NCBI GenBank assembly: GCA_023444765.1 | Contig: JAEXLY010000228.1 | Coordinates: 1 to 25,106 of the forward strand | Reading direction: 5' to 3' | DNA length: 25,106 bases | Origin: Pseudomonadota bacterium | Lineage (GTDB): Bacteria > Pseudomonadota > Gammaproteobacteria > Xanthomonadales > Xanthomonadaceae | In this document: in pieces, positions 7,086 to 13,486 of the stretch | Layout of the letters: each line of letters opens with the position of its first letter | Position numbering within the stretch: the stretch's first letter is position 1 | Translations under genes and position numbers: made by a program | The notes under the pieces: generated by a model | Seen by the model: the letters and a program-made list of their open reading frames with translations, nothing else | What the model was told of the DNA's origin: nothing | The model's database searches: none

Positions 7086-7667
7086 ATGGATGCCGCAGGC
7101 GCCGGACCGGACATCCTCCTGCTTCGCGACTGGCTGCCGGCCGCGGAGGCCACGCGCCTGGCTGCCGCCCTGCACGACGGGCTGGAGTGGCAGGTGCACC
7201 GGGTGCGCATGTTCGGGCGCGAGTCCGATTCGCCGCGGCTCAGCTGCTGGATCGGCGATCCGGGTACCGACTACCGCTACTCGGGCGTTCGCCACGCCCC
7301 GCATCCCTGGCCGCGCATCCTGCGTCCGCTGCGCGGTCGGCTGGCCGGCGAGACGGGCGAGGACTTCAACAGCGTCCTGGCCAACCTGTACCGCGACGGG
7401 CGCGACAGCATGGGCTGGCACAGCGACGACGAACCGGAACTGGGCGCGCGCCCGGTGATCGCGTCGTTGAGCCTTGGCGCCACGCGCCGTTTCCTGTTGC
7501 GACACCGGCGCGACGCGGGGCGCAGGGTCGCGCTCGACCTGCCGCACGGCAGCCTGCTGGTGATGCGCGGCGACACGCAGGCGCAATGGCGTCACGCGCT
7601 GCCCCGTACAGCGCGCGTGGTGGAGCCGCGGATCAACCTGACGTTCCGCCGGATCCTGACCGGCTGA
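7086..7667 (+). CDS. AlkB-family 2-oxoglutarate/Fe(II) dioxygenase
   Basis: A 193-residue protein of the AlkB family, which oxidatively demethylates alkylated nucleic-acid bases using 2-oxoglutarate, O2 and Fe(II). The iron ligands are visible as HSD (H112, D114 in GWHSDDE) and H170 (QWRHALPR), with the 2-oxoglutarate-binding RINLTFR (R182, R188) near the C-terminus and the NLYRDG strand before the first ligand. The short N-terminus and NLYRDGRDSMGWHSDDE region resemble the ALKBH2/3-like bacterial group more than E. coli AlkB. It starts 32 nt after pilU on the same strand and may be cotranscribed with it; no functional link to pili is implied. The start could shift by a few codons. Confidence 0.9.
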   Translation: MDAAGAGPDILLLRDWLPAAEATRLAAALHDGLEWQVHRVRMFGRESDSPRLSCWIGDPGTDYRYSGVRHAPHPWPRILRPLRGRLAGETGEDFNSVLANLYRDGRDSMGWHSDDEPELGARPVIASLSLGATRRFLLRHRRDAGRRVALDLPHGSLLVMRGDTQAQWRHALPRTARVVEPRINLTFRRILTG

Positions 7668-7709
7668 CGCGTGGCGCACGCGGGCGGTGGCGTGCACGCA
7701 CGTCCCGCC

Positions 7710-8405
7710 TCAGCCCCGCTCCCCCGGATGCGCCTGACGCAGGTGCGTGTCGCCCGACGACAGGATCCAGTGCGCCAGCTCGCCCGTCACGCGCTCGATG
7801 CCGCGCGAGAACGCCTCCGCGACCAGCCGGACCTCGGTTCCGGCGGCCGGCTCGACGTGCCGGAAGGTACGCGAGGCGACGATGAACTGGTCGCCCGAAT
7901 GGATCAGCTTGGCGTTGAACTCGATCGCCGCGGACGGCACCGCGTTGCCGGCGTAGTCGGCCTCGAACCGGCGTACGTCCATGACCAGCTTGTAATCCGC
8001 GGCGATGCCCGAACCCTGACGGGCGACGGCCGGGATCCGCCCGGAATCCTCCAGCGCCCGCAGCAACGCGTCCTGCAGCATGTCCGGCGGCGGCTTGGCC
8101 CAGCTGGCGCCGCGATAGACCTGCACCTCGCCCGGCGTCGGGCGAACGGCGATGCGCGCGCTGTCGACGATGCGCGCGGCCTGCGGCGATGCCAGCGCCA
8201 GCTGCCAGGTCACGGTTGGCGAGGAGTCGTCGAGCGTGACGCGCGGGTCGGGCGCGTAGATGGTGGTCGGTTCGCGCTCGCCGCCGCCGAGCAGGGAGCA
8301 GCCGACCAGCGCCAGCGCGAGTGCCACGGCGACGAGAGGACGGGTGCCGGCGCGAAGCGGGGTGGACGTCGCTGGCCGACGGTGGTCGGGTGCCGGTGTG
8401 CTCAC
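7710..8405 (-). CDS. PqiC-like ABC transport auxiliary lipoprotein
   Basis: A 231-residue lipoprotein of the ABC-type transport auxiliary family (PqiC/DUF330 type). After a polar N-terminus of about 20 residues comes a hydrophobic stretch and lipobox LVGC with the lipidated Cys at about residue 36, then motifs common in the family such as VYRGASWAKPPPDMLQDALL and the FEADYAG/AAIEFNAKLI strands. PqiC sits in the outer membrane and caps MCE tunnels, so this protein probably completes a lipid path from the inner to the outer membrane. The GTG start at 8405 overlaps the stop of the MCE gene (GTGA), which indicates translational coupling. It is the last gene of the operon and convergent with the AlkB gene; the 42-bp gap shows no clear terminator. 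Confidence 0.85.
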   Translation of the reverse strand: MSTPAPDHRRPATSTPLRAGTRPLVAVALALALVGCSLLGGGEREPTTIYAPDPRVTLDDSSPTVTWQLALASPQAARIVDSARIAVRPTPGEVQVYRGASWAKPPPDMLQDALLRALEDSGRIPAVARQGSGIAADYKLVMDVRRFEADYAGNAVPSAAIEFNAKLIHSGDQFIVASRTFRHVEPAAGTEVRLVAEAFSRGIERVTGELAHWILSSGDTHLRQAHPGERG

Positions 8406-9325
8406 GGTTCGAACTCCTTGGGGGCGTCGCGTCCGAGCAGGTACTGCGCGGGATTGCCGTCGAGGCGGTCGCTGATCCGGCGCAGGTCGCGCACCAGGCC
8501 GCGCAGCTCGCCCAGGGTGGGGCCGAGCTGGGCGAGGCCATCGTTGGCGAAGCTGCTGATCGCGGCCCGGTTCTCGTTGAGGATGGCGTCCGCGCCGCCG
8601 GCTGCCGAATCGATCCGGCCCAGGGTGGTGTCGATCTTGGCCACCAGCGCCGGCAACTGCTGGGCGAGCTCGCGGTCGAAGGTGTCCAGCGTGCGGTTGG
8701 CGGAGGCCATGGTCACGTTCAGCTGCTCGCTGGCGACGCGCGCGTTGATCAGGATCTCGCGCATGTCCTGGCGTTGTTCGGCGATCGCGCCGGTCATGCT
8801 CTGGATGTTGTCCAGCGTGGCGGTGAAACGCTGCACGTTCTCCTCGCTGAGCATGTTGTCCAGGCGCTCGACCAGGCGGTTGGCGGTGTCGGCGATGTTC
8901 TGCAGGGCCGACGCCTCGGTCTCGATCACGGGCAGGCCGCCGTCGGGGCCGGAACGCAACGGCGGAGCCTCGGGACTGCCGCCGGTCAGCTGGATGATCG
9001 GCGGGCCGGTGAGGCTGGTCATGGACAGGCGTGCGCGGGTATCGGACTTGACCGGCGCATCGGCCTGCAGCCGCAGCCGGGCGATCACCTGGCGCGGATC
9101 GTTGGGCGCCAGCATCAGGTCCTCCACCGTGCCGACGGCGATGCCGTTGTAATGCACGCTGCCGCCCTCGGTGAGTCCGGTGACCGGTTCGCGGAACACG
9201 ACGTGGTACTCGTGCCAGCTGCGGTCGGAAGAGTACTTCGCCGCCCACAGCGCGAACAGCAGCAGGAAGACGGTCACCCCGATGGTGAAAGCGCCGATCA
9301 GCACGTAGTTGGCTTTGGTTTCCAT
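8402..9325 (-). CDS. MCE-domain lipid transport protein (MlaD/PqiB superfamily)
   Basis: A 307-residue MCE protein. It has one N-terminal membrane helix (about residues 7-29, YVLIGAFTIGVTVFLLLFAL), then a single MCE domain including GLTEGGSVHYNGIAVGTV and SLTGPPIIQLTGG, then a long helical region with many Leu, Glu and Gln residues that likely forms the hexameric channel needle. Proteins of this type bind the permease-ATPase complex and conduct phospholipids through the periplasm. The start is ATG 9325, 1 nt after the ATPase gene stop. The helical tail is much longer than in E. coli MlaD, which fits a channel reaching a PqiC-like outer membrane lipoprotein. Confidence 0.9.
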   Translation of the reverse strand: METKANYVLIGAFTIGVTVFLLLFALWAAKYSSDRSWHEYHVVFREPVTGLTEGGSVHYNGIAVGTVEDLMLAPNDPRQVIARLRLQADAPVKSDTRARLSMTSLTGPPIIQLTGGSPEAPPLRSGPDGGLPVIETEASALQNIADTANRLVERLDNMLSEENVQRFTATLDNIQSMTGAIAEQRQDMREILINARVASEQLNVTMASANRTLDTFDRELAQQLPALVAKIDTTLGRIDSAAGGADAILNENRAAISSFANDGLAQLGPTLGELRGLVRDLRRISDRLDGNPAQYLLGRDAPKEFEP

Positions 9326-9326
9326 C

Positions 9327-10217
9327 TCAGCTGTCCTCAGCGGCGGCCGCCGCGTGCGCCGCGCGCCCGCGCGGGCCATGGAAGTAGTCCTGGATCCAGG
9401 GGTGGTCGTTGCGCTCGATCTCCTCGAGCGGCGCCACCGCGACGACCTTGCGGTCTGCGAGCACGGCGACACGGTCGCAGATCGCATACAGCGTGTCGAG
9501 ATCGTGTGTGATCAGGAAGACGGTCAGTCCCAGCGCCTCCTGCAGCGTGCGGATCAGGCGGTCGAACGCCGCCGCGCCGATCGGGTCCAGGCCCGCGGTG
9601 GGTTCGTCCAGGAACAGCAGCGGCGGGTCGAGCGCCAGCGCGCGGGCGAGCGCGGCCCGCTTGCGCATGCCGCCCGACAGCTGCGAGGGCAGCTTGTCCA
9701 GGGCATCGGCCGGCAGTCCCGCGAGCCGCACCTTGAGCAGGGCCAGCTCGTAGCGCAGCGACTCGGGCAGGCCCGGATGGTGCTCCTTGAGCGGCACCTG
9801 CACGTTCTCGCCGACGGTGAGCGAGGAGAACAGCGCGCCATCCTGGAACAGCACGCCGGTGTTGCGCTCGATGTGCAGGCGGTCGCCCGGATCGTCCGAG
9901 CGCGGGTCCACGCCCAGCACCGAGATCTCGCCCGCGTCGGGCCTGCGCAGCCCGATCAGCGAGCGCATCAGCACCGACTTGCCGCTGCCCGAACCACCGA
10001 CCACGCCCAGGATCTCGCCGCGTTGGACGTCCAGATCCAGCCCCTCGTGCACCGTCTGCGCACCGAAGCGGTTGACCATGCCGCGGACGCGGATCAGCGG
10101 CGCATCCGCGCCGCTGGCGTGATTGTTGATGGGTGATTGGTGATCGGCAACAGCGCCACCCTCCGGTCCTCCGGACCGGCTCCGACGTCCCTGTTTTTTC
10201 TTCGGATCACCAATCAC
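9327..10217 (-). CDS. MlaF-like ABC transporter ATPase, unusual repeat-derived N-terminus
   Basis: ATPase of a phospholipid ABC transporter: Walker A GGSGSGKS (K at about residue 80 in this numbering), Q-loop VLFQDGALFSS, signature LSGGMRKRAALARAL with the MRKR variant typical of MlaF, Walker B LLFLDEPTAGLD, and the H-loop ITHDLD. It energises the STAS-MlaE permease encoded just upstream. The start is a problem: conserved sequence begins at PLIRVRGMVNRFG, but the only in-frame starts are ATG 10079, which would remove the first beta strand, and GTG 10217 inside repeat element C. I give 10217 (296 aa), making about 38 N-terminal residues repeat-encoded. Initiation at a rare codon such as ATC near the conserved start is also possible. 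Confidence 0.88.
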   Translation of the reverse strand: MIGDPKKKQGRRSRSGGPEGGAVADHQSPINNHASGADAPLIRVRGMVNRFGAQTVHEGLDLDVQRGEILGVVGGSGSGKSVLMRSLIGLRRPDAGEISVLGVDPRSDDPGDRLHIERNTGVLFQDGALFSSLTVGENVQVPLKEHHPGLPESLRYELALLKVRLAGLPADALDKLPSQLSGGMRKRAALARALALDPPLLFLDEPTAGLDPIGAAAFDRLIRTLQEALGLTVFLITHDLDTLYAICDRVAVLADRKVVAVAPLEEIERNDHPWIQDYFHGPRGRAAHAAAAAEDS

Positions 10218-10236
10218 GAATCACCAATCACCAATC
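10119..10236. repeat. Heptad-arm inverted intergenic element, copy C
   Basis: Arm 10119-10147 (GTGATTGTTGATGGGTGATT and on) and arm 10203-10236 (CACCAATCACGAATCACCAA and on) are inverted 7-nt-unit runs. It separates the permease and ATPase genes. The permease stop (10228-10230) is a TGA of the arm and the ATPase frame is open across the element. The core holds a perfect stem CCGGTCC-TCC-GGACCGG (10163-10179), and a run of six T on the plus strand at 10194-10199. Confidence 0.85.
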
Positions 10237-11346
10237 CATGTACATGAACCAGATCGCGGCGAACGCGTCGAACACGATCACCAGCGAGATCGTCTGCACC
10301 ACGGCCGAGGTGGTCCGTTCGCCCACGGACTGCGCCGTGCCCTTGACCTGCATGCCCTCGAGGCAGCCGATCAGGCCGATGACCAGGGCGAACAGCGGGG
10401 CCTTGGACATGCCGATCAGGAAGTGGCGGATCTCCATCTCCTGGTGCATGCGCGCCAGATAGGCCTGCGGCGGGATGTCCAGGCTGAAAGCGCCCACCGA
10501 CAGGCCGCCCAGCAGTCCGGCAACCATGGCGATGAAGGTCAGCAGGGGCAGCATCACCAGCAGCGCGATCAGGCGCGGGATGACCAGCAGCTCCACCGGG
10601 TCAAGGCCCAGGGTGCGGATCGCGTCCACCTCCTCGCGGCTCACCATGGCGCCGATCTGCGCGGTGAACGCGCTGGCGGTGCGGCCGGCAAGCAGGATCG
10701 CGGTCAGCAGCACGCCGAACTCGCGCAGGAAGGCGATCGACACCAGTTCCACCACGAAGATCGTGGCCCCGAAGTCGGCCAGGATCTGCGCGCCGAGGAA
10801 GGCGATCACCGCGCCGACCAGGTAGGAGAGCAGGGCCACCAGTGGCACCGCATCCAGGCCGACCTGCTCCATGTGGTGCACCGTCGGCGTCAGCCGGAAG
10901 CGGCGTGGCTCGAGGATCGTGCGGCCGAGCTTGAGCAGGGTCTCGCCGAGGAAGCTCACCAGGGCCACGACTTCCCGGGCGTTGTCGTGCACGGCGTGTC
11001 CCAGCCGCGCCAGTGCCGCGGCGAAGCCGTACTCGCGCCGGGGCTTCGGTCGCTCGTCGTGGATGTCCTCGATCGCCGACACCAGGGCGCGGTGGTCTTC
11101 GCGGAAGCGGAAGGCCTGGTAGTCCAGGTCCCGCCGCTTGGCGTAGCGCAGCAGCTGCAGCACGCCCAGCGAATCGAGCCGGTCGACGGCGGTGGCGTCG
11201 ATCGTCGCGACCGTGTCCGGCGCATCGCGCAGCATCCCGGCGATGCTGGCGGCATGCTCCAGCGTCCAGCATCCGGCCAGGCGAAGCGACGTCTTGTCGT
11301 CCGGATCGGCTCCGGCGGTGGGCGGCGTCTGACTGGATGCACTCAT
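10228..11346 (-). CDS. STAS-MlaE fusion permease of a lipid ABC transporter
   Basis: A 372-residue inner membrane protein. Residues about 15-95 form a STAS-like domain (TSLRLAGCWTLEHAASIAGM, and ATAVDRLDSLGVLQLLRYAK), the part that is a separate protein (MlaB) in the E. coli Mla system. The rest is a MlaE/YrbE permease with an amphipathic helix and about five membrane segments, including LDAVPLVALLSYLVGAVIAF, REFGVLLTAILLAGRTASAF, IGAMVSREEVDAIRTLGLDP, the canonical MlaE region. The start is ATG 11346; the frame upstream to 11457 has no family features. It is the first gene of the operon with the ATPase, MCE and lipoprotein genes. Its last residues MYMDW run into the TGA of repeat element C. 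Confidence 0.92.
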   Translation of the reverse strand: MSASSQTPPTAGADPDDKTSLRLAGCWTLEHAASIAGMLRDAPDTVATIDATAVDRLDSLGVLQLLRYAKRRDLDYQAFRFREDHRALVSAIEDIHDERPKPRREYGFAAALARLGHAVHDNAREVVALVSFLGETLLKLGRTILEPRRFRLTPTVHHMEQVGLDAVPLVALLSYLVGAVIAFLGAQILADFGATIFVVELVSIAFLREFGVLLTAILLAGRTASAFTAQIGAMVSREEVDAIRTLGLDPVELLVIPRLIALLVMLPLLTFIAMVAGLLGGLSVGAFSLDIPPQAYLARMHQEMEIRHFLIGMSKAPLFALVIGLIGCLEGMQVKGTAQSVGERTTSAVVQTISLVIVFDAFAAIWFMYMDW

Positions 11347-11431
11347 CGCCGGCGAGGATACAGGCATCGACGTGCAAGGACAGGTGCACGGCGGCGGTGC
11401 GGCGCCGGGCCGGCCATGCGATCCTGTCCGC

Positions 11432-12682
11432 ATGTCCAGCGACACCGTGCCTGCCACCGCCGCCTACGCGATCCGGATCGCCTTCATCGTCGAGCTGGCC
11501 GGGCACCTGCACCGGAACGGGACGACGGCGCAGCGCCTGGAAGGCGCGATCGTGTCGGTTGCCCGGCGGCTGGGACTCGACTGCGAACCCTGGAGCAACC
11601 CCACCGGGCTGATCCTGAGTTTCAGCGATCCGCAACGGCCGCCGGGCGAGAGCGATACCACCCGCGTGATCCGGCTACCTCCCGGGGAGACCAACCTGTC
11701 CAGGCTGTGCGAGGCCGACCGCATCGCGGAGGAGGTCACCGCGGGACGCCTCGGCATCGCCGAGGGCCACGCCGCGCTGCGCGCGCTCGACCGTGCCGCG
11801 GACTGGCGCGTGCACCTGCGCCAGACGCTCGGCTTCGGACTGGCGGCCGCCAGCGTGGCCGGCCTGCTGCGGCTGCCGTGGCTGGACATCGCCACGGCCG
11901 CCGTGATCGGGACCCTGATCGGGCTGCTGCTCTGGGCGAGCCGCAACAGCGCGCAGATGCGCGAAGCCGACGATGCCATCGCCGGCATGCTCGCCGGCGG
12001 CCTGGCGGCGCTGGTGGCGGTATTTGTCGGCCCGCTCAACCTCAATACCGTGGTGATCGCGTCCATGATCGTGCTGATGCCCGGGATGGCGCTGACCAAC
12101 GCCTTCAGCGAACTCACCAGCCAGCACCTGATGTCGGGCACCGCGCGGCTGTTCGGGGCGATGTCCACCCTGCTCAAGCTCACCGTCGGCACCATGATCG
12201 CGCTGACCGTGGTGCAACTGGTGGGGCTGGAACCGCAGGTGCGTGCCTGGCGGCCGCAGCCGGACTGGGTGGAGTGGTGCGCGGTGGTCACGGCTGCCTG
12301 GGCGTTCGCAGCCCTGTTCCGCGCGGCGCGACGCGACTATCTGCTGGTGATGGGCGCCGCGATCACCGGCTACGAGATCTCGCGGCTTGGCGGGCAGTGG
12401 CTGGGCAGCCCGGCGGGCGTATTCCTCTCGGCGCTGGTCATCACCGCGGCGGGCAACGGCTATGCGCGGTGGATGAACCGTCCTGGGGCACTGATCCGCG
12501 TGCCCGGCATCATCATGCTGGTGCCGGGAAGCACCAGCCTGCGCAGCCTGCTGGTCGCGGTGCAGCAGCAGGACATGTCGGCCGGCCAGGGGGCGGCGAT
12601 CGCGGTGCTCAACGTGCTGCTGGCGCTGGTGGCGGGGCTGCTGATCGGCAACCTGCTGCTGCCGGCCCGCCGCGACCTCTGA
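11432..12682 (+). CDS. ThrE-family threonine/serine exporter
   Basis: A 416-residue integral membrane protein of the ThrE/DUF1212 family (related to Corynebacterium ThrE), which exports threonine and serine. The N-terminal soluble half contains the family pattern ELAGHLHRNGTTAQRLEGAI; the second half holds many hydrophobic segments, e.g. FGLAAASVAGLLRLPWL, TAAVIGTLIGLLLWASR, MIVLMPGMALTNAFSELTSQ, and VITAAGNGYARWMNRPGA followed by IIMLVPGSTSLRSL. Both halves (ThrE and ThrE_2 regions) are fused in one chain. The start is ATG 11432; no Shine-Dalgarno is visible, and a weak -10-like GATCCT lies 6 nt upstream, so it may be leaderless like pdxH and pssA. It is divergent from the lipid-transport operon, with 85 bp between the two starts. 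Confidence 0.88.
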   Translation: MSSDTVPATAAYAIRIAFIVELAGHLHRNGTTAQRLEGAIVSVARRLGLDCEPWSNPTGLILSFSDPQRPPGESDTTRVIRLPPGETNLSRLCEADRIAEEVTAGRLGIAEGHAALRALDRAADWRVHLRQTLGFGLAAASVAGLLRLPWLDIATAAVIGTLIGLLLWASRNSAQMREADDAIAGMLAGGLAALVAVFVGPLNLNTVVIASMIVLMPGMALTNAFSELTSQHLMSGTARLFGAMSTLLKLTVGTMIALTVVQLVGLEPQVRAWRPQPDWVEWCAVVTAAWAFAALFRAARRDYLLVMGAAITGYEISRLGGQWLGSPAGVFLSALVITAAGNGYARWMNRPGALIRVPGIIMLVPGSTSLRSLLVAVQQQDMSAGQGAAIAVLNVLLALVAGLLIGNLLLPARRDL

Positions 12683-12687
12683 GGCAA

Positions 12688-12718
12688 CTGGAAACGCCGG
12701 CGCTGGCCGGCGTTCCAG
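12688..12718. terminator. Bidirectional terminator hairpin
   Basis: CTGGAAACGCCGGC (12688-12701), loop GCTG, GCCGGCGTTCCAG (12706-12718). Thirteen base pairs with a single bulged A. It sits between the convergent thrE-like and hns-like genes, 5 nt after the thrE stop, so it probably ends transcripts from both sides. Confidence 0.65.
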
Positions 12719-12739
12719 ATCGCACCCGGGAAGGCGGCG

Positions 12740-13123
12740 TTACTTGATCAGGAAGTCCTCAGGCTTCTTGCCCTTCTTGACCAGCGCCGCCATCCAGCGC
12801 GGCTGCTTGCCCCGGCCGGTCCAGGTTTCCTCCGGGTTGCCGGGATTGCGGTATTTCGGCGGCACCTTGCCGAGCTTGCGACCCTTGCTCGCGGATGCGC
12901 GCTTGGCGGCCTTCCTCGGCGCGGCGGCACGGGTTCCGCCACGGCGCGCAGCGGCACCGAACAGTTCTTCGATCGAATAGCCTTCGGCCGCGGCGAAATC
13001 GACGATCCGCTTGCGGATCGCGGCGATGGGCTTGCGCTTCTTCAGCGCAGTCTTGCGCTGGCGTGCGGCGCTGATCAGCGCATCGAGTTCCTTGGGCGAA
13101 AGTGCGTTCAGATCGATTGCCAT
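12740..13123 (-). CDS. H-NS family nucleoid-associated protein
   Basis: A 127-residue H-NS-like protein of the Xanthomonas type. An N-terminal helical oligomerisation segment (LNALSPKELDALISAARQR) is followed by basic KKRKPIAAIRKRIVDFAA, an Ala/Arg/Lys-rich linker, and the C-terminal DNA-binding domain KYRNPGNPEETWTGRGKQPR with the TWTGRGKQPRW core that inserts into the AT-rich minor groove. It probably silences horizontally acquired or AT-rich genes and affects virulence-type functions in relatives. The start is ATG 13123 with GGAG 8 nt upstream; a longer frame to 13177 lacks support. The gene stands alone, with a 363-bp region upstream that carries palindromes. Confidence 0.92.
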   Translation of the reverse strand: MAIDLNALSPKELDALISAARQRKTALKKRKPIAAIRKRIVDFAAAEGYSIEELFGAAARRGGTRAAAPRKAAKRASASKGRKLGKVPPKYRNPGNPEETWTGRGKQPRWMAALVKKGKKPEDFLIK

Positions 13124-13194
13124 CCAGATGACTCCATAACGGGAAAGGGGAATGGCCGGTCCCTGGCGCCGCGTCATGGTAATGGAATGGCGCG

Positions 13195-13247
13195 TTTCCG
13201 GAAAATCAGCCCCCAGGGCGCGCCGCGCGTCCGCAGATTATCTGCGG
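13195..13247. promoter_or_regulatory. Palindromes upstream of the H-NS-type gene
   Basis: The 363-bp gap 13124-13486 contains no supported gene. Within it are TTTCCGGAAA (13195-13204, perfect 10-bp palindrome) and CCGCAGATTATCTGCGG (13231-13247, 8-bp arms around one central T). Read on the minus strand, the second includes GATAAT, a possible -10 box for hns about 115 nt from the ATG. These could be operators for the H-NS-type gene; a hairpin role is less likely since the longer one has almost no loop. Confidence 0.4.
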
Positions 13248-13319
13248 CATATTGCGCCTGATTCTCGCCGGTCCCCGGCTGGCGACCGCAGGTGGGGGAG
13301 GTGTGCGCGCCGATGCCCG

Positions 13320-13340
13320 CTGCGGCACTCGGTGCCGCAG
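13320..13340 (-). terminator. Hairpin downstream of proS
   Basis: CTGCGGCAC-TCG-GTGCCGCAG, a perfect 9-bp stem with a 3-nt loop, about 147 nt after the proS stop and upstream of the H-NS-type gene. There is no T-run. It is a plausible terminator for proS transcripts. Confidence 0.4.
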
Positions 13341-13486
13341 ATCCACCGCGCTTGGCGAGCGGAACGGCGGGTGCGGCGGATCCCACGGCGGCCCGGTGCA
13401 TCGTCCGTCGCGGCGCCCGGTCCGTGTCTGGCCCCTGCGGACACCCGCCAGCCCGCGCAGCCCGATGCGGCGCTGTCGCGGTGCGG

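Noticed and set aside
7668..7709. Terminator between the AlkB and PqiC-like genes
   Set aside because: Only a short palindrome (GCGTGCACGC) is present; no stem-loop with a usable loop or T-run.
10163..10199. Stem CCGGTCC-TCC-GGACCGG plus T-run as a rho-independent terminator of the permease gene
   Set aside because: The T-run follows the stem on the plus strand, opposite to the operon, and is about 14 nt away from the stem.
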